In this document: positions 8,018 through 16,944 of the stretch, piece by piece
Numbering within the stretch: position 1 is the stretch's first letter
Layout of the letters: each line of letters begins with the position of its first letter
Origin: Streptomyces venezuelae
Lineage (GTDB): Bacteria; Actinomycetota; Actinomycetes; Streptomycetales; Streptomycetaceae
Length of the DNA: 64,000 bases
NCBI RefSeq assembly: GCF_008642335.1
Contig: NZ_CP029191.1
Location: 1,736,001-1,800,000 of the forward strand
Reading direction: 5' to 3'
Notes under the pieces: generated by a model
What the model was told of the DNA's origin: nothing
Database searches by the model: none
What the model saw: the letters and a program-made list of their open reading frames with translations, nothing else
Made by a program: the position numbers and the translations under genes

Positions 8018-9407
8018 TGGTCGCGACGGCCTTCGCCTGCTCCGCTGCGGGGAGCTTCGCGATCGAGGCACCGTGGTTGGCGCCGGGGACCACGTAGCGG
8101 TAGGAGTCGTGGCGGCTCGGGGTGAACTTCTCGGCGCTCCACGGGTCGTTCTCGCCGTAGATGAACATCATGCGCTCACCGCGCTTCTTCACCCAGCGGT
8201 CGACGTCCGCGATGGTCCTGTTGTCGTACGTGCCGCGCATGGCGGCGGGCAGCACCGAGTTGGGCTGGTAGATGTCCGGGTAGTGGCGGACGTCCTTGAG
8301 GTGCTGGAACCTGAGGTCGGCCCAGCCGAGTTGGGTGGCGGCCTGGCGGTAGTAGGGGCCCGTGCCGTTGGTGCCGAGGGACTCGTCCTGGTAGACGCTG
8401 AAGCCGTGCTCCTTCGACCAGGAGTAGAGCTCGTCGTCGGTGGCCTTCTTCGCGTCGGGCACGGTCGGGCAGTCGGCGGCGGTGCCGGACTGCCAGAAGT
8501 TCCAGACCTGGTCGAGGACCGCGAACTCGTAGGCGCGGTCGGTGGTGCCGAGGGTCTCCTCGAACGTGTCACCCGCGGCCTTCGCGTCCGCCTCGAACTT
8601 GGGAAGGAGCGCGTCGCGGCGTACGAGCATCTCGCGCTGCACGGCGTTCAGCGCGGTCCTGCACTGCTGGTCGCCGACTGTCCGGAAGAAGCGTTCGTAC
8701 CCGGAGTCGTCGCGGTTGTCCGCGTCGTTCGGCGCGACGAACGCGACGACCGCGTCGAGGTCCCGGGGGTAGAAGCGCTCGTGGTACGTCGCGGTCATGC
8801 CGCCCTTGCTGGCGCCGGTGCCGAGCCACTTGCCCTTCTCGATGGTGCGCAGGGCCCGGGTGAGGCGGTGCTCGTCGGCGGCCTCCTGCTCGACGGTCAT
8901 CTTGGACCAGTCGTCGCCCGCGGCGCCCTTGGGCCGCGACTCGGCGAAGTAGCGGTGCTCGACGCTGACCTGGTTGGCGTCGATGAGCTTGGTGAGGGCG
9001 GTCGTGCCGCCTGCGAGGGTGTAGCCGCCGGTGTACAGGACGGTCGGCTTGTCCGTGGCCTTGTGCCAGAGCGTGGCGCGCTGCGTGAAGGTGGCGCCGT
9101 GGGGCCTGCGGTGGTCGACGGGCTGCCTGTACGTGAGCGTGTAGAGGGGGTGGCCCTCCTTGTCCGCCACGGAGACGACCGTCAGGCCCGGTATTCGCTC
9201 CAGGCGCTCGCGGATGTGGTCACGAGTGTCGGAGGCGGTGGTTCCGGCCGTGGTGTCCTTGCCGGTCGCCGTGGCCTCCTTGCCGGGTGCCGCGGCCGCC
9301 TCGTGAGCTGCCGTCGGCTGCGCGGCCGCGGACGGCGCGGCGCCGAACGCCGCGGCGCCCGCCATCACTCCGGCGCAGACCAGCGCGGATATCCCCTTGT
9401 TGCGCAC
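7992..9407 (-). CDS. Secreted S37 (PS-10) family prolyl aminopeptidase
   Basis: A 471-residue exported serine peptidase of family S37, known from Streptomyces as the PS-10/prolyl tri- and tetrapeptidyl aminopeptidase that processes secreted proteins. The N-terminus is a Sec signal peptide (MRNKGISALVCAGVMAGAAA, cleavage near SAAAQ), followed by an Ala/Thr-rich linker. The alpha/beta-hydrolase triad is visible: nucleophile Ser in GTGASKGGM, Asp in FIYGENDPWS, and His in PGANHGAS. The GTG start at 9407 is preceded by AGAGGGGGAAGA. It is monocistronic and overlaps tail-to-tail with the MFS gene by 26 bases. Confidence 0.9.
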   Translation of the reverse strand: MRNKGISALVCAGVMAGAAAFGAAPSAAAQPTAAHEAAAAPGKEATATGKDTTAGTTASDTRDHIRERLERIPGLTVVSVADKEGHPLYTLTYRQPVDHRRPHGATFTQRATLWHKATDKPTVLYTGGYTLAGGTTALTKLIDANQVSVEHRYFAESRPKGAAGDDWSKMTVEQEAADEHRLTRALRTIEKGKWLGTGASKGGMTATYHERFYPRDLDAVVAFVAPNDADNRDDSGYERFFRTVGDQQCRTALNAVQREMLVRRDALLPKFEADAKAAGDTFEETLGTTDRAYEFAVLDQVWNFWQSGTAADCPTVPDAKKATDDELYSWSKEHGFSVYQDESLGTNGTGPYYRQAATQLGWADLRFQHLKDVRHYPDIYQPNSVLPAAMRGTYDNRTIADVDRWVKKRGERMMFIYGENDPWSAEKFTPSRHDSYRYVVPGANHGASIAKLPAAEQAKAVATIKRWANVQ

Positions 9408-9468
9408 TCTTCCCCCTCTGTCCCGTGGTACGGGAGTGACGGTTGTGGTGCGCGGATCGTATCGGTGA

Positions 9469-10641
9469 TCACTTCGCGTGCGACAGGGCCTTCGCGATGT
9501 GCGCGAGGTCGGCGTCCGAGGCCAATCCCGCGTGGTAGAGCCGCAGTTCCGTGGCGCCGAGCTCGGCCGCCCGTGCGGCGTCCGCAGCGAGGGTCGCGGG
9601 GCTGCCGCCCATGCCGCTCACGACGGTGAGGTTGGCCGCGAGGACCGCGTCGTCCCCGGCCCGCGCGGCGAACGGCTCCAGGAGGTGCGCGCCGCCCGTG
9701 CAGGGCACGACCACGCCGTCGGCGACGGAGAGGATGTGCCCGGGGTCGACGCCCGCGTTGGCGCCGCAGTGGTAGGGCACCGGGTCGGCGTGGAGCAGTA
9801 CCTGGAAGCCGGTCGGGGCCGCCGCGCGGACGGCGACGACGACGGTCTCCTGGAGGGTGCGGGCGGTTTCCTCGCGCCACGCGCGCGTGGCCGCCGCCCG
9901 GTCCGCGCCGAGCAGCTTCTCGACGGCAGGCCAACCGTCGCCCCCCTCGCCGCCGCGCCACACCGGCTCCAGGCCGCCGCGCACGGCCCGGGCCAGCTCG
10001 TCGGGGTCGAGGCCCTGTCCCGCGTACCCCTCCCGGCAGGAGCCGCAGAAGCAGAGTGACATCAGGTACTGCCCGGCCTCGCCGAGGGTGACGCCGCCGA
10101 TCTTGTCGTGGGCGTGCAGGTGCGCCAGGCCGTACCAGCCGCAGGACTCCAGTTCGGTGCCGCGCGTCTCCTGCCCGGGGCGTACGGCTGCCTCGGCCGC
10201 GAGAGCGGTGAGGTACGCGCGCGTGGCGGGCTGCGCGATGCAGGGCGCCCAGGGATAGCGGTCTCCGTAGGCGTTGACCACCGAGGTCGCCGGGTGCTCG
10301 GCGCCCATGCGGGAGTTGTGGGCGAGGACCACCCAGCTGTGGACGTCCAGCCCGGCGTCGCGCAGGGCTCGCTCCGCCTCTCCGTAGGCGTCGCCCGGCG
10401 CCCAGTCCCCGGCCGCGTACGGCCGCAGCTCGCGGCCGCGCCAGCGGTCGCCCGGCGGGTAGAGCACCGCGGCGTGCGCGGCCGTGACGACGCGGTGGCG
10501 CGGGTGGCGCGGGGTCAGCGCGCGCGTGGAGTGGTAGGCGGAGGCGAGGGTGACCTGGCGGATGCCGAGGTCGGCGAGGCGTGCGGGCGCGTCGGGGTCG
10601 CCGACGACGTCCCACGGGTAGAGGAACGCGGCGGCCTTCAC
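9469..10641 (-). CDS. Uncharacterised protein translationally coupled to kdgD
   Basis: About 390 residues, beginning at the GTG at 10641 that overlaps the kdgD stop (GTGA, 10638-10641); the longer reading frame upstream lies inside kdgD in another frame. I do not recognise a characterised family. The sequence looks like a soluble TIM-barrel-type enzyme: alternating beta-strand and helix segments, YPWDVVG near the start, a conserved-looking GWYGLAHLHAHDK, a cysteine cluster CFCGSC around the middle, and HADPVPYHCG further on. No signal peptide is present. Its tight coupling to 5-dehydro-4-deoxyglucarate dehydratase and proximity to uronate dehydrogenase suggest a role in sugar-acid release or catabolism, for example a hydrolase acting on uronate-containing sugars. 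That is inference only. Confidence 0.72.
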   Translation of the reverse strand: MKAAAFLYPWDVVGDPDAPARLADLGIRQVTLASAYHSTRALTPRHPRHRVVTAAHAAVLYPPGDRWRGRELRPYAAGDWAPGDAYGEAERALRDAGLDVHSWVVLAHNSRMGAEHPATSVVNAYGDRYPWAPCIAQPATRAYLTALAAEAAVRPGQETRGTELESCGWYGLAHLHAHDKIGGVTLGEAGQYLMSLCFCGSCREGYAGQGLDPDELARAVRGGLEPVWRGGEGGDGWPAVEKLLGADRAAATRAWREETARTLQETVVVAVRAAAPTGFQVLLHADPVPYHCGANAGVDPGHILSVADGVVVPCTGGAHLLEPFAARAGDDAVLAANLTVVSGMGGSPATLAADAARAAELGATELRLYHAGLASDADLAHIAKALSHAK

Positions 10642-11603
10642 GCGCCCGCCCCCGGGTGCGTGGTCCCGAGCAGCTCCCGGCCCTGCGCGACGAGTTCGGC
10701 GAGGCGCTTGACGTGTTCGCCGGCCGGCTCGTGCAGCGGCGGCCGCACGGGCCCGACGTCCAGACCACCCAGGCGCACGCCCGCCTTGACGAGGGAGACC
10801 GCGTACCCCCGGCCGAGGCCGCGCAGCTCCACGAAGGGCCGGTAGAAGCCGTCGACGAGGCGGTTCACCAGGGCGTCCCCCTCCGGCGTACCGGCGTTGA
10901 ACGCGCGGTGGAAGGCGAGCGCGATGTCCGGCGCGAAGCAGAAGACCGCCGAGGAGTAGAGGGTCACGCCGATGCCGCGGTAGGCGAGGCCGGTCAGCTC
11001 GGCGGTCGGCAGGCCGTTGAAGTACAGGAAGTCGCCCGGCACCTCGGCGCGCACGGCGCTGACCGTGCGCTGCATCAGGTCCATGTCGCCGAGGCCGTCC
11101 TTGAAGCCGATGATCCCGTCCGCGCGGGCGAGTTCGACGACCGTCTCCGGGGTGAGGACGGCGTTGTCGCGCTGGTAGACGATGACGTCCAGGGAGGTGG
11201 CGGCGGCCAGCTCCGTGTAGTGCCGGACGAGCCCCTCCTGCTCGGCGACGACGAGGTAGGGCGGCATGGCGAGCAGCCCGTCGGCGCCCGCCTCCTCGGC
11301 GAGGCGCGCGTACCGCACGGCGAGCGCGGTGCCGTATCCGGCGCCCGCGACCACCGGCACCCGGCCCGCCGTCTCCTCGACCGCGGCGGTGACGCACTCC
11401 TGGAACTCCTCGGGGGTCAGCGCGTGGAACTCGCCCGTGCCGCAGCACGCGAACACGGCCGCCGCCCCGGCCTCGATGCCGCCGCGCACATGGGTGCGGA
11501 AGGTCTCCACGTCGAGGGAGCCATCGGGCCCGTATGCGGTGACCGGGAAGAACAGCGGCCCGCTGGGGACGCGCAGTCGGGAAGCGAGGGAAGCTGACGT
11601 CAC
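10638..11603 (-). CDS. kdgD: 5-dehydro-4-deoxyglucarate dehydratase
   Basis: A 321-residue member of the DHDPS/NAL aldolase superfamily. It dehydrates and decarboxylates 5-dehydro-4-deoxy-D-glucarate to 2,5-dioxopentanoate (alpha-ketoglutarate semialdehyde) in aldarate catabolism. Diagnostic features are the opening SGPLFFPVTAYGPDG, ACCGTGEFHAL, the active-site Tyr143 in VIVYQRDN, and the Schiff-base Lys168 in GFKDGLGDM. The CCGTGE and GFKDG wording separates it from DapA (compare the dapA gene at 33.8 kb). It is divergent from uronate dehydrogenase, the enzyme that makes the aldarate precursor, and is followed by a coupled unknown gene. The next enzyme (semialdehyde dehydrogenase) and the aldarate dehydratase are not in the window. 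Confidence 0.92.
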   Translation of the reverse strand: MTSASLASRLRVPSGPLFFPVTAYGPDGSLDVETFRTHVRGGIEAGAAAVFACCGTGEFHALTPEEFQECVTAAVEETAGRVPVVAGAGYGTALAVRYARLAEEAGADGLLAMPPYLVVAEQEGLVRHYTELAAATSLDVIVYQRDNAVLTPETVVELARADGIIGFKDGLGDMDLMQRTVSAVRAEVPGDFLYFNGLPTAELTGLAYRGIGVTLYSSAVFCFAPDIALAFHRAFNAGTPEGDALVNRLVDGFYRPFVELRGLGRGYAVSLVKAGVRLGGLDVGPVRPPLHEPAGEHVKRLAELVAQGRELLGTTHPGAGA

Positions 11604-11841
11604 GGACTCTCCCTAGGCGTGCACGTTTCTGATTCACGTCCATATCTCTGAACAGCACCACGCTAAGGCGCCCCATCGGCGCCGGTCAAGCGGCTGAACT
11701 GCCCGCGGCGAGACGGACACACCGCCCCCCACGTCTCCTTGACGCCACTCGGCGGAGATCCTTAACCTGCCACTCGTCCATACATGTGAATCTCGTACGC
11801 GCATGAGTACGCGCGCACGTACGCCGCCCGAGGAGACCCGC

Positions 11842-12651
11842 ATGCCCGCTCCCCGCACCGTCCTGCTCACCGGCGCAGCCGGCGGCCTCGGCACCCTGAT
11901 GCGCGGCCTCCTGCCCGCGTACGGCTACGACCTGCGCCTGCTGGACGTCCGCCCCGTCGACGGCGAGCCGGACGCCCGCAAGGCCGACCTCGCCGACCGG
12001 GACGCCCTGCGCGACGCCGTGCGCGGGACCGACGCCGTACTCCACCTCGCGGGCATCTCCCTGGAGTCCACCTTCGACAAGATCCTCAAGGCCAACATCG
12101 AGGGCACGTACCACCTGTACGAGGCGGCCCGCGAGGAAGGCGTCCGGCGGATCGTCTTCGCCTCCTCCAACCACGCCGTGGGCTTCACCCCGCGTCCCCA
12201 AGGCGACGATCCGCTGATCCCGGTCGACACACCGCGCCGTCCCGACACCTTCTACGGCCTGTCGAAGTCGTTCGGCGAGGACCTGGCCCAGTTCTACTGG
12301 GACAAGCACGGCATCGAGACCGTGTCGGTCCGCATCGGATCGTGCTTCCCCGAGCCGACGAGCGTGCGGATGCTGTCGGTCTGGATGAGCCCCGAGGACG
12401 GCGCCCGGCTCTTCCACGCGGCCCTCACCGCCGAGGACGTGCGGCACACCGTGGTGTACGGCTCGTCGGCCAACACCCGCCTGTGGTGGGACCTCTCCTC
12501 CGCGCGGGCGCTCGGTTACGACCCGCGGGACGACTCCGAGCAGTACGCGCCGAAGCTGCTCGCCGAGCAGGGCGAACTGGACCCCGCGAACCCGGACCAC
12601 GCACACCTGGGCGGCCACTTCTGCACGAACCCGCCGGTCTGGCCGTACTGA
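11842..12651 (+). CDS. udh: Uronate dehydrogenase (NAD-dependent)
   Basis: A 269-residue extended short-chain dehydrogenase closely resembling Agrobacterium Udh, which oxidises D-glucuronate and D-galacturonate to the aldaro-lactones. It has the Rossmann motif TGAAGGLG, the early Asp DLADRDA, then VLHLAGIS, the long shared stretch RIVFASSNHAVG, the catalytic pair in FYGLSKSFGEDLA (YxxxK), VRIGSC, and the WW pair before the C-terminus. I chose the ATG at 11842 because GAGGAGACC lies correctly before it and the length then matches the family. An earlier ATG at 11803 lacks a ribosome site. With kdgD across the divergent promoter this supports an oxidative uronate pathway. Confidence 0.9.
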   Translation: MPAPRTVLLTGAAGGLGTLMRGLLPAYGYDLRLLDVRPVDGEPDARKADLADRDALRDAVRGTDAVLHLAGISLESTFDKILKANIEGTYHLYEAAREEGVRRIVFASSNHAVGFTPRPQGDDPLIPVDTPRRPDTFYGLSKSFGEDLAQFYWDKHGIETVSVRIGSCFPEPTSVRMLSVWMSPEDGARLFHAALTAEDVRHTVVYGSSANTRLWWDLSSARALGYDPRDDSEQYAPKLLAEQGELDPANPDHAHLGGHFCTNPPVWPY

Positions 12652-12686
12652 GGAATCCGCGCCCCGATCCGCGCCCGCCCGCCCCC

Positions 12687-12857
12687 GTTCGGGCACCGAA
12701 CGGGCACACCGTGCCCCTTAAACGGGCACGCCCGCACCCCGCACCCCTGGCCCCCGCCCCGCCAAGCGGGCAGATACGGGCATCATCGTGCCCGCTCGGA
12801 GCCTGGTAACCCCCCTCGTCCGCGCTGTAGAACTTCCCCACAGGCCCGAACGGGCAC
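12687..12857. repeat. Array of ACGGGCA-type repeats, candidate DeoR operator
   Basis: The gap between udh and the DeoR gene holds a family of 10-base direct repeats, best written as (G/A)A(A/G/T)CGGGCA(C/G/T). Copies are at 12687-12696 (GTTCGGGCAC), 12698-12707, 12720-12729, 12764-12773, 12774-12783 and 12848-12857. Inverted copies are at about 12711-12717 and 12787-12797. Two copies (12698 and 12848) are identical, GAACGGGCAC. DeoR/GlpR-type repressors typically bind several short direct or inverted repeats near their own promoter. The array was not noticed upstream of the ABC binding-protein gene or kdgD. Confidence 0.6.
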
Positions 12858-12917
12858 CGCGCCGGACCACGGACCGCAGCCCGCGGACCGCAGACCCAGG
12901 GGAAGAAGGTGGCGCCG

Positions 12918-13688
12918 ATGACCGCGGAGGAACGTCAGCGGCGGATCGTCAACGCGGCCCGGCACGCCGGCTCCGTCGACGTGACGGCCCTCGCCGGTGA
13001 GCTCGGCGTCGCCAAGGAGACCGTCCGCCGCGACCTGCGGGCCCTGGAGGACCACGGCCTGGTCCGCCGCACCCACGGCGGCGCCTATCCCGTGGAGAGC
13101 GCGGGGTTCGAGACCACCCTCGCCTTCCGCACGACCATGCACGTCCCGGAGAAGCGGCGCATCGCCGCTGCCGCCGCCGAACTCCTCGGCGACGCCGAGA
13201 CGGTCTTCGTCGACGAGGGCTTCACCCCGCAACTGATCGCCGAGTCGCTGCCCGGGGCCGCGGCGGGCCGCCCGCTCACCGTCGTCACCGCCTCCCTGGC
13301 CACCGCGGGGTCCCTCGCCGAGGCCGAGAACATCACCGTGCTGTTGCTCGGCGGCCGGGTGCGGCCCGGCACGCTCGCCACCGTCGACCACTGGACGACC
13401 CGCATGCTCGCCGGGTTCGTCATCGACCTGGCGTACATCGGCGCCAACGGCATCTCCCGCGAACACGGCCTGACGACGCCCGATCCCGCCGTCAGCGAGG
13501 TGAAGGCGCAGGCCATCAGGGCGTCGCGGCGCACGGTGTTCATGGGCGTGCACACCAAGTTCGGGGCGACGAGCTTCTGCCGGTTCGCGGGGATCGGCGA
13601 CCTCGACACGATCGTCACGAGCAGTCGTCTTCCCGCGTCCGAAGCGCACCGCTACTCCCTCCTGGGCCCGCAGGTCCTCCGCGTCTGA
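12918..13688 (+). CDS. DeoR/GlpR-family sugar-responsive repressor
   Basis: A 256-residue regulator. The N-terminal DeoR helix-turn-helix reads TAEERQRRIVNAARHAGSV then VTALAGELGVAKETVRRDLR and the wing GLVRRTHGGAYP, all highly diagnostic. The C-terminal sugar-phosphate isomerase-like sensor domain includes VFVDEGFT, TVVTASLATAG, LLLGGRVRPGT, YIGANGIS and KAQAIRAS. The start could be GTG at 12909 or ATG at 12918; I use the ATG because AAGGTGG lies 6 bases upstream. It immediately precedes the ABC sugar importer and polyol dehydrogenase genes, so it most likely represses that operon and is induced by a phosphorylated sugar or polyol. The repeat array just upstream is its probable operator. Confidence 0.92.
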   Translation: MTAEERQRRIVNAARHAGSVDVTALAGELGVAKETVRRDLRALEDHGLVRRTHGGAYPVESAGFETTLAFRTTMHVPEKRRIAAAAAELLGDAETVFVDEGFTPQLIAESLPGAAAGRPLTVVTASLATAGSLAEAENITVLLLGGRVRPGTLATVDHWTTRMLAGFVIDLAYIGANGISREHGLTTPDPAVSEVKAQAIRASRRTVFMGVHTKFGATSFCRFAGIGDLDTIVTSSRLPASEAHRYSLLGPQVLRV

Positions 13689-13799
13689 CGCCCACCCCGT
13701 CCCTTTTCCGCCCACGGTCACCACTCCCCACTCCCCTCCCCCATTCCCCGTACGCCGATCCGGGGTCCCGCACGCCCCGAAACACCCTCAGGAGCTTTC

Positions 13800-15164
13800 A
13801 TGCGAACCCCGAGCCGACGGAGGCCGCGCGCGCTCGCCGCGGCCGCCGCAGGGGCGCTGCTCGTCCCGCTGCTCGCCGGCTGCTGGGCCGGCGCCGGCGG
13901 GGCAGGTTCAGGCGACTCCATCAACGTCCTCATGGTGAACAACCCGCAGATGGTGGAGTTGCGCAAGCTCACCGCCGCCCACTTCACCGAGGAGACGGGC
14001 ATCAAGGTGAACTTCACCGTCCTGCCCGAGAACGACGTCCGCGACAAGATCAGCCAGGACTTCGCCAACCAGGCGGGCCAGTACGACGTCGCGACGCTCA
14101 GCAACTACGAGATACCGATCTACGCCAAGAACGGCTGGCTGCACGAGGTCGGTTCGTACGCGCGCAAGGACAGGACGTACGACGAGAAGGACATCCTGCC
14201 GCCCATGCGCCAGTCGCTCACCGGCAGCGACGGCAAGCTCTACGGACAGCCCTTCTACGGAGAGTCGTCCTTCCTGATGTACCGCAAGGACGTCTTCGCG
14301 AAGGCCGGCCTGACCATGCCGAAGCACCCCACCTGGCAGCAGGTCGCGGACCTCGCCGCCCGCGTGGACGGTAAGGAACCGGGGATGAAGGGCATCTGTC
14401 TGCGCGGACTCCCCGGCTGGGGCGAGGTGATGGCACCGCTCACGACCGTGGTGAACACCTTCGGGGGCACCTGGTTCGACAAGGACTGGAAGGCCCGACT
14501 GGACTCCCCCGAGTTCGAAAAGGCAACCCGCTTCTACGTAGACCTCGTCCGCGAGCACGGCGAGTCCGGAGCCGCGCAGTCCGGCTATGCCGAGTGCCTC
14601 AACAACCTCACCCAGGGCAAGACGGCCATGTGGTACGACGCCACGGCCGCCGCCGGGTCCCTGGAGTCCGCCAAGTCCCCGGTCAAGGGCAAGATCGGCT
14701 ACGTACCGGCCCCCGTGGCGAAGACCGGGAACTCCGGCTGGCTCTACACCTGGGCCTGGGGCATGCAGAAGGCCTCCCGCAACCCGGACAAGGCCTGGAA
14801 GTTCATCTCCTGGGCCTCCGGCAAGGAGTACGAGAAGCTCGTCGGCGAGAAGATCGGCTGGTCGAACGTCCCCGCGGGCAAGCGCGCGTCGACCTACGCC
14901 AACCCCGCGTACCGCGAGGAGGCCGCCGCCTTCCAGGACGTCACCCGCGCCGCCATCGAAGGCGCCAGGCCCCGCGACCCCGGCGTGCAGCCACGCCCGG
15001 CGCCCGGCATCCAGTTCGTGGGCATCCCCGAGTTCACCGACCTCGGCACCAAGGTCTCCCAGGAGATCAGCGCGGCCATCGCCGGACGCCAGTCCGTCGA
15101 TTCGGCCCTCAAGAAATCACAGGACCTCGCCGAGAAGATCTCCGAGGAGTACGAGGGACGATGA
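13800..15164 (+). CDS. ABC sugar/polyol transporter substrate-binding lipoprotein
   Basis: A 454-residue extracytoplasmic binding protein of ABC family 1. The signal sequence ends in the lipobox LLAG-Cys28, so it is anchored to the outer face of the membrane by a lipid. The mature part shows the SBP_bac_1 pattern: INVLMVN, ELRKLTAAHFTEETGIKV, YDVATLSNYEIPIYAKNGWL, GQPFYGESSFLMYRKD and WDDTAAA-like WYDATAAAG. The long NTFGGTWFD region and the neighbouring Zn-dehydrogenase resemble mannitol/sorbitol importers (SmoE type). AGGAG precedes the ATG. The stop overlaps the first permease gene (ATGA, 15161-15164). The transported sugar is an inference from neighbours. Confidence 0.92.
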   Translation: MRTPSRRRPRALAAAAAGALLVPLLAGCWAGAGGAGSGDSINVLMVNNPQMVELRKLTAAHFTEETGIKVNFTVLPENDVRDKISQDFANQAGQYDVATLSNYEIPIYAKNGWLHEVGSYARKDRTYDEKDILPPMRQSLTGSDGKLYGQPFYGESSFLMYRKDVFAKAGLTMPKHPTWQQVADLAARVDGKEPGMKGICLRGLPGWGEVMAPLTTVVNTFGGTWFDKDWKARLDSPEFEKATRFYVDLVREHGESGAAQSGYAECLNNLTQGKTAMWYDATAAAGSLESAKSPVKGKIGYVPAPVAKTGNSGWLYTWAWGMQKASRNPDKAWKFISWASGKEYEKLVGEKIGWSNVPAGKRASTYANPAYREEAAAFQDVTRAAIEGARPRDPGVQPRPAPGIQFVGIPEFTDLGTKVSQEISAAIAGRQSVDSALKKSQDLAEKISEEYEGR

Positions 15165-16114
15165 CCGCCACCGCGAACACCCCCACCGTGCGGCACACGC
15201 GCGTGCCCACCCCCAAGACCGCGTCACCCTCGAACCGACTGCGCGCCTGGGCCACCAGGGCGCCCCTGCTGCCCGCCCTCATCTTCATGATCGCCGTGAC
15301 CCAACTGCCCTTCGTGGCGACCCTGGTGATCTCCTTCTTCGACTGGAACGCCCTCTACCCCGACGCCCGCAGCTTCACCGGGTTCGGCAACTACTCCGAG
15401 GTCCTCACCGACCCCGACCTGCGCAAGTCCGTGCTCACCACGATCCTCCTGACCGCGACCGTGGTGCTCGCGAGCCTGGTACTCGGACTCGGTCTCGCCC
15501 TGCTCCTGAACCGGAGGTTCAAGGGGCGCGGCCTGGTCCGCACACTGCTCATCGCGCCGTTCCTGCTGGTCCCCGTGGCCGCCGCGCTGCTGTGGAAGCA
15601 CGTGCTCTACAACCCCGAGTACGGGCTCTTCAACGGGCTGCTGCACTGGGTCGGCGGGGACTCGGCGGCCCAGCCGGACTGGATCTCCGACACGCCGCTC
15701 CTGGCCATCGAGGCGTCCCTCGTGTGGCAGTGGACGCCCTTCATGATGCTGATCCTGCTCGCGGGGCTGCAGAGCCGCGACTCCGAGCTGATCGAGGCGG
15801 CCCGCATGGACGGCGCGAGCAACTGGCAGGTCTTCCGCCATCTGACGCTGCCGCATCTGCGCCGCTACCTCGAACTGGGCGCGCTGCTCGGCTCGATCTA
15901 CATCGTGCAGAACTTCGACGCCGTCTTCACCCTCACCTCGGGCGGCCTCGGCACGGCGAACCTGCCGTACACCGTCTACCAGAGCTTCTACCAGGCCCAC
16001 GAGAACGGCCTGGCGTCCGCGGCGGGCGTGCTCGTCGTCATCGGATCGATCATCATCGCGACGTTCGCCCTGCGGGTCGTCTCGTCCCTGTTCCGTGAGG
16101 AGGTGTCCCGCTGA
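15161..16114 (+). CDS. ABC sugar transporter permease (MalF-like)
   Basis: A 317-residue inner-membrane permease of the carbohydrate ABC importers, with six to seven hydrophobic helices beginning at LLPALIFMIAVTQLPFVATL. The EAA loop that docks the ATPase is present: EAARMDGASNWQVFRHLTLP. The start at 15161 overlaps the binding-protein stop, and the end (TGATG, 16112-16116) touches the second permease start, so the three genes form one translational chain. There is no ATP-binding protein gene in the operon. In Streptomyces such importers usually share the MsiK ATPase encoded elsewhere. Confidence 0.93.
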   Translation: MTATANTPTVRHTRVPTPKTASPSNRLRAWATRAPLLPALIFMIAVTQLPFVATLVISFFDWNALYPDARSFTGFGNYSEVLTDPDLRKSVLTTILLTATVVLASLVLGLGLALLLNRRFKGRGLVRTLLIAPFLLVPVAAALLWKHVLYNPEYGLFNGLLHWVGGDSAAQPDWISDTPLLAIEASLVWQWTPFMMLILLAGLQSRDSELIEAARMDGASNWQVFRHLTLPHLRRYLELGALLGSIYIVQNFDAVFTLTSGGLGTANLPYTVYQSFYQAHENGLASAAGVLVVIGSIIIATFALRVVSSLFREEVSR

Positions 16115-16944
16115 TGAAGAACGCGCGCGGCAAGGGAATCGGCCTGGGGCTCACCGCCTGGCTCGCCGGGATCCTGTTCTTCCTGCCCATCGCCTGGATG
16201 GCCCTGACCTCCTTCCACTCGGAGGAGGACGCCGCGACCAACCCGCCCTCGCTGGCCGCCCCGCTCACCCTCGACGGCTACCGGGACTTCTTCGGGACGG
16301 GCGGCGGCGCGAGCCCCTGGCCGTCCCTGATCAACTCGACCGTCGCCTCGCTCGCCTCGACCCTGCTGGTCCTCGTCCTCGCGCTGCCGGCCGCGTACGC
16401 CCTGTCCCTTCGGCCCGTGAAGAAGTGGACGGACGTGCTCTTCTTCTTCCTGTCGACGAAGATGCTGCCGGTCGTGGCGGGTCTTCTGCCGATCTACCTC
16501 TTCGCCAAGAACACCGGCCTGCTGGACAACATCTGGCTGCTCGTCCTGCTCTACACCTCGATGAACCTGCCGATCGCGGTGTGGATGATGCAGTCGTTCC
16601 TCGCCGAGGTGCCCAGACCCGTCGTCGAGGCCGCGCAGATCGACGGGGCGCGGCTGCCGACGATCCTCACGCGCGTGGTGGCGCCCATCGCGCTCCCCGG
16701 GATCGCCGCGACCTCCCTGATCTGCTTCATCTTCAGCTGGAACGAGCTGCTCTTCGCGCGGGTCCTCACGGGCGTCGTCGCCCAGACCGCGCCCGTCTTC
16801 CTGACCGGCTTCATCACCAGCCAGGGCCTGTTCCTGGCGAAGGTGTGCGCCGCGTCGCTCGTGATCTCCCTGCCGGTGCTCGCCGCGGGGTTCGCCGCCC
16901 AGGACAAGCTGGTCCAGGGCCTGTCGTTGGGAGCCGTCAAATGA
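16114..16944 (+). CDS. ABC sugar transporter permease (MalG-like)
   Basis: A 276-residue second permease. Six hydrophobic segments start with LTAWLAGILFFLPIAWMAL, and the EAA motif reads EAAQIDGARLPTILTRVVAP followed by IALPG. It pairs with the preceding MalF-like subunit to form the membrane channel. It starts with the last base of the upstream stop. The final bases are unusual: a 16-base segment that includes its stop codon is duplicated 20 bases downstream, where the copy supplies the ribosome site and start of the dehydrogenase gene. Confidence 0.93.
   Translation: MKNARGKGIGLGLTAWLAGILFFLPIAWMALTSFHSEEDAATNPPSLAAPLTLDGYRDFFGTGGGASPWPSLINSTVASLASTLLVLVLALPAAYALSLRPVKKWTDVLFFFLSTKMLPVVAGLLPIYLFAKNTGLLDNIWLLVLLYTSMNLPIAVWMMQSFLAEVPRPVVEAAQIDGARLPTILTRVVAPIALPGIAATSLICFIFSWNELLFARVLTGVVAQTAPVFLTGFITSQGLFLAKVCAASLVISLPVLAAGFAAQDKLVQGLSLGAVK

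Noticed and set aside
11686..12696. 336-codon minus-strand frame opposite udh
   Set aside because: Uronate dehydrogenase on the plus strand has clear family motifs and a ribosome site; the antisense frame has neither.
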